Shown: positions 12,641 to 24,137, numbered from the stretch's first letter. The stretch is 64,000 bases of DNA from Apoderus coryli (GCA_911728435.2 OU452201.1:27094001-27158000); one strand, 5' to 3'. Notes: generated by a model not told the origin, from the sequence alone. Program-made: numbers and translations.

Positions 12641-13690
12641 GATAATAATAATAATAATAAAGCATTTATTGCCCAACAGTTTCCCAATTATAGGACAATA
12701 CATACACAATCAATAACTATTAAATTAATTAAATACACAAAGAAACTTACAATACACACGTTTACACTATAAATGTTTACACTATAAATGTTTCTGCAAC
12801 TAACATTTTAAGGTTATATTCTGACGTTGTAAAAATGTCACATCTACCAGAAATCGAATCAAAATTATTGCACATAATATGTACAGGCGATCTCAATAAC
12901 ACATTAGTTCTAGCTCTGTCTAAATAAAATGTCGCATTTGATCTAGTATTCAATCTAGGAACTAAAAAATTTATACTTGATAACAAGGAAGAACAGTCTA
13001 TCTTATCTCGCAATAACTTATATAACATTACTAATGAACACTGAATTCTTCTATATTCCAAGCTCTGCATATTAAAACGAGACAGCAACAAACAATGATC
13101 GATTACTCTAACAGGATAAACCCCATCTGTTTTAAAAACTAGATACTTTAGAAACCGGCGTTGAATTTTTTCGATCTCCAACTTGTGAGCATTATACTGA
13201 GGATACCAGACAATAGACGAGTACTCTAGTTTCGATCTGACATATGTGTTAAACAGAGTAATGAGCACAGAAACACTATCAAAGCCTCTACAGTTACGCA
13301 TTATGAAGCCATACATACCTGACGCCTCAGATGTCACTCTATTGATGTGGTCCAGGAATAAAAATCTGTGATCGAATGTGACACCCAAATCCGTGAACGC
13401 ATGACATCGCTCAAGCTGAACTTCGGAAATGGTGTACGGATAGTCAATAAGCGTAGCCCTTCGCGTGAAACTAAGGCATTTGCATTTTTGAATATTGAGA
13501 GTCAATCTATTATGGTCACACCATGTTTGAAGAGCATATAAATCACTCTGCAATCCAATGCAATCCGTTATTGTGTCCACGGAAGCAAAGATTTTCAGGT
13601 CGTCCGCAAAAAACAACCTGCGTTCCAACAGACATTGATCCAGGTCATTGATAAATAGATTAAATAATAATGGACCCAAATTAGAGACCC
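12640..13690 (-). pseudogene. 5'-truncated non-LTR retrotransposon (reverse transcriptase C-terminal half)
   Basis: The longest coding fragment in the window: an uninterrupted 300-codon minus-strand frame (12777-13679). It starts just inside the conserved GVPQGS..GPLLF block (visible as GVSNLGPLLFNLFINDL), so the N-terminal endonuclease and most of the RT fingers are lost. The catalytic box is FADD at residues 24-27. A thumb region follows, then the C-terminal segment with QRRFLKYLVFKTDGVYPVR near residues 173-191 and a final RTNVLLRSP near 263-271. Downstream on the minus strand are AATAAA and a simple (TTA)n tail at 12643-12660, typical of some LINE 3' ends. The lack of stops over 300 codons suggests a fairly young insertion. 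5' truncation is usual for target-primed reverse transcription. Confidence 0.88.
12643..12660. repeat. (TAA)n microsatellite, LINE 3' tail
   Basis: Six TAA units adjoin AATAAA. On the minus strand they form the tail of the LINE at 12640-13690. Confidence 0.75.
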
Positions 13691-13699
13691 CTTAGTGTC

Positions 13700-14139
13700 C
13701 TGGTTGAGGTGGTTTTCATAACACCAGTATTAGAATACGCTAATCTTTGTACTCTTGTAAGTGTTCTTCTTACAGAACTTTTTTCTAACTTAAAGCACCA
13801 AAGAAATGAGTTTCAAGGAAACTCTGTGATTGACCAAATTGGTGTAACCTTTAGTTATTGAAAAAGGCATATTCTATTTCTTTGGAAGTAAAAACGTTAG
13901 TAATAATAAATCAATGGTCTTTGTTGTCAAAGTATGTCATTTACAAATTTCGATATTACTTTATCCATAGCGAAGTCTAGCCTAAGGGCTAACCCACTTA
14001 ACTATACACTTCAAGTAGAAAACATATTTGTCGATATATCCAGACGTGTCGCATTTTAAGTAAAATTCAATCTAAAACTAGTTAAAACTCTACTCAGTAA
14101 AGAAAACCAGCCCTAACGTCACAAGGCATACATAGTCAG
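13700..14139. other. Non-coding, nothing recognised
   Basis: Flank of the truncated LINE. No supported feature. Confidence 0.4.
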
Positions 14140-14398
14140 AGACAAAAATGTCAACAGATAGAATGCTGTGAAGTTGGCAAGAACAGTGGGACAAAAAGGA
14201 TACAGAACGAAATCAATCTACTGACTAATCCCAGGCATCGATCGATGGAATAACCGGGAACATGCCGAGGAAGATATTTTCTTGACACTGTTTCTATATA
14301 AGCTTCAATATAAACGTGGAGCTTTCAAAGCCTACCTAAATCGCGCAGGCGATGTAGGCAACGTAAATATCATCATGGTGTAGATTAAGTCTTAAGAA
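14140..14398 (+). pseudogene. LINE C-terminal fragment (post-RT segment)
   Basis: After a TGA at 14222-14224 the plus-strand frame reads LIPGIDRWNNREHAEEDIF, then FKAYLNRAGDVGN, ending at a stop near 14383. The spacing LIPxIxxWxxRxH ... FxAYLxRxG is the familiar C-terminal block that follows the RT in R1/Jockey-type LINE ORF2 proteins. The expected trailing cysteines are lost. Upstream, a different frame reads WQEQWDKKDTERN, the preceding WQxxWD block, so there is at least one frameshift. Opposite orientation to the LINE at 12640-13690, so a separate insertion. Confidence 0.65.
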
Positions 14399-15590
14399 CA
14401 CGCTGATATCCATATCGGAAAATGCCAAAAATTCAAAATGGCAACGAGAACAGTGTATCAGATCTCCGCAAAAAGTGAGTGCATTCGCAACGAAACAGTG
14501 CCCGAAAATCATGCCGCATTAAAAGAAGCGCAATATATCATTGCTATTATTGAAACTTGTTTACGTAACTTCGACTCCAAAATAAAATCTCCGAGTATCC
14601 ATGTTCGTCATAAGCACAAAGAGCTTGGCGTTTAAAGTCAATAGTGAAAAAGAAATCAAAGCATTCTTAAAGATAAACGGGGAGTAACCGCTACAGATCC
14701 GTAGAGCGTAGTAGAAAAGCTTTCTTCAGAATACGCTTAAAAATTGTCACGACAATGAGCGCACACATATCAGTATATGGATCATCAAAACTTATAGAAG
14801 AATCCGCCTAGAAACCTTCACCACTAAGCTTATAGTACAGATCTGAAAGTACCTGACTTTGATCTCCTCCCCAAGCTGAATGAATCCCACTTTTCATAAA
14901 TATTTTTCAAGTCAGTGCCTGTGCGTTATTGTTAGGACAACCGCTATTAGTTCTCATCTTATCTTAACAACATTTTTAAACGAATTTCTACTTATTGCAA
15001 TCGATATTATTAATCACCTAGAAGGATGTTAACAAACTTAACTTTTATCGAGTTTTGCAAAATGAAATATACATCAGGCATTAATACATTTCGATTCTGA
15101 TAAATGGTCGAGCTTTTGCGAAATCCAGCAATACCTATAAATATTTATTAACAAAATATCATCCACACAATACTAAGATATATTTATATAGATGTGTAAT
15201 ACCGTAGTACATGAAGCGTTACAATTTTCATACAGAAGCATATTTTTCAAGGACTATGCTTTTGTCTGCTAAAGTTCAATGCTGAGACTGGGCGGATAAA
15301 CGTAAATTACGAGTTTAAAGCAACAACTGTTTTATTTATATTATAAATAAATGTTTTATGAAAAATAATTAATGTGGAAGTAATATTTTATGTAAGCGCT
15401 ACGGCAAGTGTAATTAATTTATGATTCTTGTTACTTTATTTTCATTTGCCAAAGTGTGATAATAGCTTAATATAATTTATTGATATACCATGTGAAATAT
15501 GTCATTCGAATGTAAATAACAACTGCCTCTTATAGTTACTCTTTCCTCTGTAGAGTGTGAGTGTATTTTATATCAAATCATCATCAGGTT
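14399..15590. other. Non-coding; one unassigned short frame
   Basis: A 65-codon plus-strand frame (14438-14635) has fairly mixed amino-acid composition but no family I recognise. It may be decayed LINE 3' sequence following the C-terminal block. The rest shows nothing. Confidence 0.4.
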
Positions 15591-15591
15591 T

Positions 15592-15990
15592 CACTCGCTA
15601 TAGAGTATGAATTACTCCAACCCAGGGATTTCTGTTGTCTGCAAGATGGCTAAACAGACCGATCCTCGAGCACACAAATTTTGTCACAAAATTGACACAC
15701 CCAATCACCACCATCGCTGCCCCATCGATGCGTTCTCTCTCCTTTCGTTGCTCTCCTCATGTCGTCGACGCTGCTCTTCAAAAACTTTTGTTGTTGTTCT
15801 TCGTAAGAACAAACTTGTGCATTTGATGTCCTCCCTGATTTCGTGAGCCGACCATGCGGATTACGTGGCCAGTCGATCGCAGTTGGTGTTTGGCCTTATA
15901 GTAGTTGTTTCAGCTTCCTTCAGAACGCTGATGTTTGTTCGTCTGCCGCAGCAGCAAAGTGTTTGGTGCAGACAAACATATCAAATATTG
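15592..15990 (-). pseudogene. LINE C-terminal zinc-finger fragment
   Basis: On the minus strand the order is TNISVLKEAETTTI, a block similar to LRWTGHVIRM (visible as LRSTGHVIRM), FEEQRRRHEESNERRERT, and then a cysteine pair WVCQFCDKIC. A shifted frame continues SRIGLFSHLADN. This order (QLRWxGHVxRM ... FEExRRxxxxxKRxxRK ... CxxCxKxCxSRIGLxSHxxxH) is a common C-terminal tail of animal LINE polyproteins with a terminal C2H2-like finger. At least two frameshifts break it. The stretch is GC-richer than its surroundings. Plus-strand frames 15607-15846 are its shadows. Confidence 0.72.
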
Positions 15991-16092
15991 ACAAGATGTG
16001 TTTGGCGACACAACACTAGATACGCCGCAATTCCCTAGTGGCACCCTTTATTTACGAATTGCCTGTTAAATATTGTAACAAGACTTAAGTTA

Positions 16093-16197
16093 TGTTGGAA
16101 ATTTGCTGCAATACCTTGCTTTCACCAGACGGGCTGTTTCGTTGATCCACAACTCATCAGTGGTGATCGGCAGGTAATGTGATTCAAATTTCCAACA
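16093..16197 (-). ncRNA. Hammerhead ribozyme A with outer stem
   Basis: Minus-strand core 16122-16166. Stem I pairs UCACCA with UGGUGA (6 bp). CUGAUGA is followed by stem II GUUG/CAAC with a UGGAU loop and GAAA. Stem III is only the A-U and C-G pairs closed by a short loop, then GUC, so cleavage would fall between positions 16128 and 16127. Outside stem I, ACCT (16113-16116) can pair with AGGT (16172-16175). A perfect 13-bp stem (16093-16105 with 16185-16197) encloses everything. All core bases of a type I hammerhead are present. Minimal stem III is typical of Penelope-like and retrozyme hammerheads. Confidence 0.85.
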
Positions 16198-16199
16198 TT

Positions 16200-16900
16200 T
16201 ACAAAGAGCTTATACTAGCACGAGATACAGATTGCCGACAAGACGTATGTAGCGACATCTACTGTGAGCAGGCAATATCTGAAAGTCTTCTGTACATTGT
16301 GGTGGGTGTGTTTCTCTTTTTGGTGTATTTATTTGGTAATTATTTTCTGGGATTTCATTAATTAAATTTTCTGGTTCTGACTCTGGTTCGTTTGTCCTCT
16401 GTTAGTTGTAACTGTAGTTCTTCACCTTTTTCTTTTGGTAAAATTTGATCTTTAAAGTGTACGTCAAATTCATATTTTAAATTATCATCCTATTTCCGCT
16501 CATAGGGTTGTTTTTCTTGTTCATTTATTTCGTATTTTAGTTTATTTTCATTACGATTTGTATTAAATTTCTTTATTATTATCGATTATTGTTACGTCTC
16601 TTCAGACAACAATTTTTCTCTGATCTGGCATCCATATTCTATATGCTTTAGATGTTTCAGAGTAACCCATGAAAATTTCTTCTGTTGCTCTCGATGTAAA
16701 TTTTCCTCGATTTGCCTTTTTGCAAATGTTTTTGAGCGAAATATGTGAAGATGTCTTACAGACTATTGTTTATATGTACTATAAGTGCGTACATGTATAG
16801 ACAAGGGAATGTCATTGTCTTTAAATTTTTTTTGAGTTCTGAACACCCTTATTGACCCACTCGCTCCCCCCCAAAATATAATACCATGCATCAAGGTAGG
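16200..16900. other. Non-coding, nothing recognised
   Basis: T-rich sequence between hammerhead A and a LINE 3' end. No supported gene. Confidence 0.4.
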
Positions 16901-16905
16901 TTATA

Positions 16906-17941
16906 TCATATTAGAAATATGTAGCTAGATAATCTCTTTAATACAGCGTCTATATGCGTGTTCCAGGTCAGGTTATTGTCTGTATATATTCCTAAGAATT
17001 TGGTGCTACTTTCCTGTTCAGTAGATTTATCTATAGCTTTTATTAAATAACCTCTGTCAATGTTCCTATTAGCCATTGAAATCGGAAGAAAGATAGTTGT
17101 TGATGTATTGAGTGCTAGTCCATTGTGTTCCCACAATCGGTGCAGTCCCCAGCCAGGGCATTAGCAGTCCGTACCAATTCGCTCTCATACACGGCTGAAA
17201 CAAGGACACATGTGTCATCCGCATAAAGAACGGGCATGCCAAAAACGTCCGGCATAATATTAATAAATATACTAAACAAAGTTGGCGATAAAAATGGACC
17301 CTGTGGGCTCCAATTGCTCACAATTTCCAGCCTTGATTGAACGCCCACAGTCTCTACCTGCTGGGTACGATGCACGAGATAACTTCCTATCCATTGAGCA
17401 GTTGTTACACGCACTCCAACATCTTTCAATTTTGAAAGCAAAAGCTTGTGATAAATTGTATCAAAAAAAAGGACAGCTACCATTTGCCGGCTATTAAGGG
17501 CATGAAACAAGTGACTAAAAGCTTGACTCAGAGCTGTCTCTGTTGACCGATCGATTCTAAGTCCATTTTGGCTGTGAGCAAGCAGTTTCTGTTTTTCCAA
17601 ATAATCATTAAGTCTATTGTTAAATAAAGATTCAAAGATATTACTAAACTGGTTTTGTAATGTCAAAGGTCTGTAATTATTTATATCCCTAGGATCTCCT
17701 TTATTGTTATAAATGGGAACATTTTTGATTTTTGTAAACGTTCAGGAAAACCACCCTCCGCAAAGCTTCCGTTAACTATCAAGGACAACGGCTTTGCAAT
17801 GATATCAATAACGGCCAGAACTACATTACCTGGAATACCATCCAAACCGCTAGATTTTTTCCTGCAAGTTTTCCTGGCAACTCTGGAGATCTCATATGGG
17901 GTAGTGCGGCGAAGGAAAAATGATCTAATTGTGGATCTCAC
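16906..17941 (-). pseudogene. Non-LTR reverse transcriptase relic (CR1/L2-like)
   Basis: Three minus-strand frames make up one RT. Frame 17681-17941 carries the entry block KKSSGLDGIPGNVVL and a SFAEGGFP..LQKSKMFPF segment. After a frameshift near 17670-17690, which also carries NNYRPLTL, frame 17115-17666 holds QNGLRIDRSTETALS, a damaged first-Asp box (FFD at residues 67-69 with the usual KAFD part shortened), SPQGP, and the catalytic YADD at residues 148-151. After another frameshift, frame 16906-17136 continues WEHNGLALNTSTT and the FLGIYTDNNLTWNTHI thumb block. Layout and motifs fit CR1/L2-type LINEs. No endonuclease is visible; dead. Confidence 0.85.
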
Positions 17942-18146
17942 GAGATTCGGTGTGTCCAGGTTGCATGAAGTATTCTTCCTAGAGAAACTGACAAAGAAGT
18001 CATTGAAAGTATTTGCGATGTCGATCGGTACGTTTACTATGCTCTGGTCAATGGTACTATGCAGTATTTACAAAATTTAGCTACAGTTCCTTGTATTGTA
18101 GGTTTCAGTAAAGTAAAAAAAAAAAGACTTTGATTTGACATAAAGT

Positions 18147-18178
18147 AAAACCAAATACATTTCATCGTATTTGGTTTT
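18147..18178. repeat. 12-bp perfect hairpin
   Basis: AAAACCAAATAC (18147-18158) and GTATTTGGTTTT (18167-18178) form a perfect stem with an 8-nt loop, in poly-A/poly-T-rich surroundings. Function unknown; possibly a MITE remnant. Confidence 0.6.
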
Positions 18179-18189
18179 TTTTTTTGTAC

Positions 18190-19100
18190 TAGAACCTTCC
18201 ACACAAAAAAGTCATGTCAAATATTGAAGTATATAAAGTTCAAGAAGCAAATGGGTAGGTAAATAAAGTAAACAATTACAATAATAATTACGTCAATTGA
18301 AAGATTGTGTTATTTTATTTATTTACACAATTCAATTATTGTCAGAGGAGATATCCTTAGAAACACTTTTTCTGCAAAAACTTACCTTAGACTTTGAATG
18401 TGCAAAAAGCATTAGCTGCGCAAATCGGAACAATTATTCTGAATAAGCTAAGAAGAACTAGAAGTTCTAATCTCTCAAAAACCTTGGTAAACATGAAGGC
18501 ACTATCTACGTTATTTAACGTTATAAACATATTATGTAAAACGTAGGTACTATGAGCTTATTCTTGTTTGAAAATGTATTAACGTAAATTTTGCCCTTTA
18601 GTCACGAATACGTATATTTTGGACAACTATAAATTCACGTATTGTAATGTATGTAACTGTTCTTTAAAACGTCGAAACATAAACATACAAATAATGATTT
18701 GTGCAGCTGATAATTTCAATTATTTTTTAATGCTTAATGAACTTATTAATTTAAATACTCTGATATACATCATTTAAAAAGTAAGAACATCATTTTCTTC
18801 TGATATGGTTTTTGTTAATTATCCGCATACGTGTATTGATTGCGGTTTGATATTTATTTATTTCTTACAAAAAAAAAAGTTACATATTATACCCTGCCTT
18901 AATCTCGCACATGAAAAAATGCAAATTATCGCAATATAGGTATTTTGTAGGAATTTAATTAAAACTTATTTTGTAAAAATAATGTATTATTATTTTTTTG
19001 TGTTTGGTAATTATATTTGCGGTGTTCTTTTTATCTACAATAATTAATAATGGAAAATTTCTTGAAGTAATCCATATTAGAGAGGAGTTAAATGTTTAAT
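18190..19100. other. Non-coding, nothing recognised
   Basis: AT-rich; no supported feature. Confidence 0.45.
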
Positions 19101-19107
19101 ATATAAA

Positions 19108-19473
19108 AAAACGAAGTCTACTCCACAAAATACTTATATATACGTCCAAGTATGTTTAGAGATGCCAGACATGTTTCGGAAATTCAAATTTCCATCATCA
19201 GTGGCTCAGATTAACATAGTCACGCATTCATGTCTACAAACTAATGGCTTAGCATTCAAACATAACAAATAAATGTTAAAAACTATTAAAATTATTTAAA
19301 TCATAACTAATTAGCGATATTAGAAGTCAAAATTTTATACATGTGTATAGTCAAGTAATAAACGTACAATTTATTGTTATTCAGTAGTTTCTTTTTCTTT
19401 TTCATACTTATAGAACAGTCTGTGGAGATCTTGATTTTAAATGTGTAAATGTTTGTGGAGTAGACTTCGTTTT
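19108..19473. mobile_element. Hammerhead-bearing repeat with 22-bp inverted ends
   Basis: A perfect 22-bp inverted pair (19108-19129 and 19452-19473, containing GAAGTCTACTCCACAAA and its complement) bounds about 366 bp. A hammerhead motif lies next to the left end only. On the minus strand, hammerhead B is followed after about 35 nt by TTTGTGGAGTAGACTTCG. That matches the shared 3' end (TGTGGAG..GACTTTTAT) of the other hammerhead repeats at 27, 33 and 34 kb. Confidence 0.7.
19164..19205 (-). ncRNA. Hammerhead ribozyme B
   Basis: Stem I GCCA/UGGC, CUGAUGA, one extra U, stem II GGAAAUU/AAUUUCC (up to 7 bp, tiny loop), GAAA, then CAUGUC with cleavage predicted after GUC. Stem III is the palindrome ACAUGU, weak in cis but able to pair between two copies, as described for dimeric Penelope-type hammerheads. 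The extra U between A9 and stem II is shared by most copies in this window. Confidence 0.8.
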
Positions 19474-19474
19474 A

Positions 19475-19929
19475 TTTACATATTAATAATGGACAATATA
19501 AGATCACATTACTTAAGATGCAAAAACCTTGGTACTTTTGGTTGGTGTTATAATAATATGTCAACATATATGAAGTTGGAAGTCATTTTTATTATTATTA
19601 ATTGTTATTTGTATAGAACACTAAACTAATTTATTTTTAATTTATTATAACGGCAAAATATATAGAGAAATATATCATAGAAATATAATATATTTATCTA
19701 CGACTATTTATTAATAGACGTATTTTGCTTGTGATACTAAGTACAAAATGTATATTTACAAATATGAGTTTCATATTCACAAAGCGTGGAATATACATTT
19801 TTATTAATATTCGAGCTTGCTTAGAATATTGTTACTATGACAACTAGAGCATTTGCATTTGACACAAATAAAAAACATTTGACGTTTGTAATAACTTTAC
19901 AATTTAGTGTAGAGATTAAATTGTTCTAA
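19475..19929. other. Non-coding, nothing recognised
   Basis: Spacer before the tyrosine-recombinase relic; no supported feature. Confidence 0.4.
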
Positions 19930-20992
19930 ATGCGAATTTTAATGGATTCTGAGAGTGAAAACGAAATTTCATGTACTCCTCCAGAAATCCGTGCAGCCGC
20001 AGAAGCAGCATCACTAGAACTTCCAGAAAAATCACGGAAAAATTACAATATATAACAGCTTTTTGAACTGGTGCCTAAGAAATGGCACCAACGCATTTTC
20101 CGAAGACACTATGATAGTATACTTCAAGGACTTGACAAAGAAATATAAATCGTCTACTTTGTGGAGTCATTATTCCATGCTTAAAAGCACGCTTAATCTT
20201 AAACATAACGTAGGACCTTTCGCAAGAGTTCGTGCTTTATTAAAAAGACTATCAGATGGCTACCAACTGAAGAAATCAAAAATACAAAAATGTATTGCTG
20301 AAGCACCAGATATAAAATACCTAGCTTGGTAGCTAGGTAAATTTTAACAGTAATAAATACCTTACAATTTAACTGAATAATTATTTATTTGATTTTTATT
20401 GGTTGCATTAATAATGGCAGTAATGGGAGCCAGTCGATCAAACGAGTTATATCAAATGAAAATAGACGATATACAATGTTTTGACGGCTGCATAAATGTA
20501 TCTGTTCCAGTGACGAAAACGAAAGTTCCCAAAATTTTTACCGTTACTGGATATTTTTATAATGTAGTAAAAAAATATGTAGATCTCAGACCATCAAACG
20601 TATCAAGTTCTTTTTTCTTAAATTTTCAAAATGGAAAATGTACAAATCAAATTATTGGTATAAATAATTTTGGCAAAATGGGTAAAGACAGCAGAATTTT
20701 CGAAACTACCAAGTCCAAAAAGATACACAGCCTTGGGCGATCTTCTGCCACTTTGTATGCCGAAGTGGGCGCAAATATTACAGCCCTAAAACGTCACGGG
20801 GGTTGGAAATCAGCCTCTGTAGCTGAAGGCTATATTGCTGACTGCAAGAAAAATAAAATGGAAACTGCTAACAAAATTTTTCGAATGCAAATCAGTGTCC
20901 ATCTACGTCTTCTGATAGCGTCCACAACTTTGCAATTACCAATACTAGCACTGATGTTAATATACCTTCTACAACAATACCTGCCACCATAA
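19930..20992 (+). pseudogene. Tyrosine recombinase relic (Crypton-like)
   Basis: The first ATG is at 19930; the likelier start is the in-frame ATG at 19942 (MDSESENEISCTPPEIRAA). The frame shifts at about 20045 and continues as an N-terminal SAM-like/core-binding region (FLNWCLRNGTN, YKSSTLWSHYSMLKSTLN, about 20050-20280). A 66-bp AT-rich interruption with a stop follows (about 20330-20398). The catalytic domain then runs 20399-20992: Arg box GASRSNELY, the lysine strand VTKTKVP, and RHGGWKSASVAEGYI supplying the His/Trp and tyrosine nucleophile positions. The HxxR region (about 20690-20745) is out of frame between two compensating indels, so the second catalytic Arg is lost. This architecture is that of eukaryotic tyrosine recombinases such as Cryptons. 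Non-functional. Confidence 0.8.
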
Positions 20993-20999
20993 ATTTTAA

Positions 21000-21405
21000 T
21001 AATTGTCGTGAGCTTAAAATTAATTTTCGTCCGAAATAAGACTTGTTACATTTAAAATATCATAGGTTTTGTTAATTTATTAATAATTATTGTAAAATTT
21101 CTACATATTTCAATAAAATATAGTATTTGACTGGCGTATAATGGCTCGTTAAATAATATAGTATTTTTTTCAGTTGATTTTTCTTGGGGTGTTCTTCTTT
21201 TATTACAAAACTTTTTTAAAACAAAAAGAATATCACATTTTAATTTTTTCATCAATTTAATTGTATAAAATGAATCATAACAGGTTTGAAATAATTTTTT
21301 CTGAAATTACATTATTTTAGATATTTTTTTTTATATTATTATATATTTTTTTTTTTTTTGGATTAACTATTTAACATGAATTCAAACATATCAAAGTCAA
21401 TAAAA
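21000..21405. other. AT-rich spacer between two recombinase copies
   Basis: Contains long T runs. The minus-strand frame 21052-21255 is low complexity and not supported. Confidence 0.4.
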
Positions 21406-21505
21406 TAAAATGTACAAATCAAATTATTGGTATAAATAATTTTGGCAAAATGGGTAAAGACATAGCAGAATTTTGGAAACTACCAAGTCCAGAAAGACTC
21501 ACTCA
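21406..21505 (+). pseudogene. Fragment of a second tyrosine-recombinase copy
   Basis: About 100 bp nearly identical to 20636-20735 of the first copy (KCTNQIIGINNFGKMGKD). This copy keeps the bases missing from the first, so it continues in frame as IAEFWKLPSPERLTQFL. It stops aligning just before the HxxR box. It shows that the first copy lost two bases at about 20692. Confidence 0.8.
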
Positions 21506-23905
21506 ATTTTTAAAAAAAATATTGTTCGGACAATACCAATTGCCTGGTATATTTTGTTGAAGTGGTAGTAGTAGTATTAATTGATATTGAAAGCATTTTA
21601 ACTTTTTTAGTTTTTTTTTATTATTAAAATATCATATAATAGGGAAGAAACAAGGGGAAGTAGTACATTACAGGTCAGCGCTATTATAATTCTGGAAAAT
21701 GATATAGTCTATTTTTTACCTAAAGTTGAGATTGTAATCAACACTCCTCTCAAGTACAGAAAAATATTTTTAAAAATATACAGACAGACCTGTTCCAGAT
21801 TTATGAATGTTTTGATAAATGCAAAAACAGAGCTTTTAATAATACCTGGTATGAGACGTTTGATTGATTGGCTAAGAGGCAGCATAAAGTTAAATTGATT
21901 GGCAGTTTCATAAAATGTTTTTTATTTAGTACCTATTAATATTAAGTACGTAAATATATTCTAGATATTAATTGAATTTTATTTAAATACACTGCCCGCA
22001 TTATTAACTGGATAAAGAAAATTTTGTTGAAAATCAATCCTAAACAACCTTTTTAGTATTACCTACATCAATTTTGAAATTTTTTTTTTGAGTTTTAGAC
22101 CGTTTTATTGTCATCATTTTTTCATATCAAAAGTTCAAAAGTTTCGAACGGATTTGTTGTTATACAGGGTTGAACAAAAGTTACATTTTACTATAAAATT
22201 TTCAACACCCTGTAGAAAAAACTCACTACCGCAGAACGATCTTTTTTGCAACATTTTGACGGCCCATATTTTCTGAACACATTATAAGCAACAAAAGATA
22301 CTCTTCTAATAACAACTAATAATAGGTAATGTTAAAACGTATATTACATATTACTACTTTTGTATACAACATTTGAATGGAAAACTGTTTGGTGTATCTT
22401 CATAAAAATTAATTAAATAATTTACTATTTTGGCAGATATTCACTAAATTAAACAAATAATTCATATTTATATATTTTAAAAATTGACCTCTTTGATAGG
22501 AGCCGTGTCATTTTTGCACAAACAACGAATATAAAGTTGACCAGATCACGCATTTAAATGAAGTGTTTATTAGCTTTCTTTTAGGGGATGGCCCCCCATC
22601 TTGAAAAGTGTGCTTGTAGACATACACAGGTGTAATGAAAATGTTTCATTCGAATACAGACATTTATTTTAAATTTACAGTGTATACTATTTCACTGTAT
22701 ATTTTTCTGGAATTTAGAATCGAATATTCACTATGTAGATGCCAGCATGACTTTTCAATTAAATAAATTGAGAATTTTATGCGATCGCGCTCTTAAATAT
22801 GTAAATTTCTTTAAAATTTTGTTGCAATCGGAGACGATAATGTTCAGTAATGTACCGATTTTAGATCAATAAAAACGCTCAATAAATTTAACATGAATTG
22901 AAATGATATGGCTTAATTGAATTGATCAGTGGCGTAGTATAATAAAGGAGTTAACAAATAAACTACAAGTCAGAATATGTACGTAGAGGGTCAATAATTA
23001 TAGCTAAAGTTCGTATGCAATATTTTTTTTTTCATTGATGAAAACTAACACATCTACAGGGTGCTTCAGAACAAACAACAAGGGGCGTTATTTCTTAAAC
23101 ACAAAAAATACGTTATGTTAAGCCTCGTGTTAAGTTAAGCGCACACTAAAATTTAGTGGCAAAATAATTTATAGTTTTGAATATTTTATATACACATTTA
23201 GAAATATTATCTGGAAAGGGCCAGTTCATTACACTTTTTGTTAGAGAAGTAATAATGTACGGCTTCTGGTCGGATGATTTAGCAATTATAAGCAGGTTTT
23301 TAGCGCATTTCTTCACTAGAAGATGAAGGTCAAAGGTAAGAATTGTATATGGATACAATTCGAACCTTTCTAAACATAGGTTTAGGAGACAACATTGTGG
23401 AGAATACAAATTTTCACAAAAATATTTTCTCAAACTAATAAATTATCAGGAGTACGAGTACCTTCTTTATAATATAATTTCCAATAACACAACGAAGAAA
23501 ATTATAATTATGTAATAAATTTTAGTATGTTAAGAAAGTTCTGTGTGATTTCGCTATATTTTGGTGCGAACAGACTTAGCCAGGATACGTGGTGTTTTGC
23601 CTTACCAACTAAGTTTATCTTGTTATTTTCAACATGAGTGCTGGCCTAACCACTGGAGATTAAGAGTGTGTTTTAAAACTATATAATTTAATGTTTATCT
23701 AAGTAAGGATGAACTGTAATAAAGCAACAAATTTTTTACTGAGTATTTACATTACAATAAAATACAAAAAAAAAGGAAAATTCACTTTTAAATTTTGCAC
23801 ATTTAGGATATTTTGTGAGGGTTGCCTTTTAAGCTTCGCATATAGTAAAAAGTACTTCAGTTAACCTAAATTCAAAGTGTCAGTGGTGATGCGTGTAGCT
23901 ACAGT
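21506..23905. other. Non-coding with scattered repeat ends
   Basis: Holds a 52-bp mini inverted remnant at 22163-22214 (TACAGGGTTGAA / TTCAACACCCTGTA) and a lone TACAGGGTG end near 23055. A 95-codon minus-strand frame (23146-23433) is unassigned and unsupported. No RNA gene seen. Confidence 0.45.
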
Positions 23906-23910
23906 GAATT

Positions 23911-23980
23911 GTTAATGTTAACATGTTAATGTTAACATGTTAATGTTAACATGTTAATGTTAACATGTTAATGTTAACAT
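23911..23980. repeat. Five perfect 14-bp tandem repeats
   Basis: The unit GTTAATGTTAACAT is repeated five times without change over 70 bp. Each unit contains the palindrome ATGTTAACAT, so the array can also fold into hairpins. Perfect identity implies recent slippage expansion. Confidence 0.95.
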
Positions 23981-24137
23981 ATTATTCGCAGAAAACTCTA
24001 AAAACGTTTACAGATTTGTCATAGTAAACCCAGAAACAAAAGCCAGTTGCATGTTTTAGGAATTCTAAACCGAGAAAAATGATGCGATCTCAAAGTGTCT
24101 CCAAAAACAAAGTCCAATTTGTCTCAATCCTCAACAG

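Noticed and set aside
15575..15600. CCTGATGATGATTTG on the minus strand
   Set aside because: No stem II hairpin followed by GAAA, so not a hammerhead.
23146..23433. 95-codon minus-strand frame
   Set aside because: Composition is compatible with coding, but no family was recognised and there are no supporting features.
23911..23980. CRISPR-like array
   Set aside because: Direct tandem 14-mers without spacers; a microsatellite-type array in a eukaryotic context.
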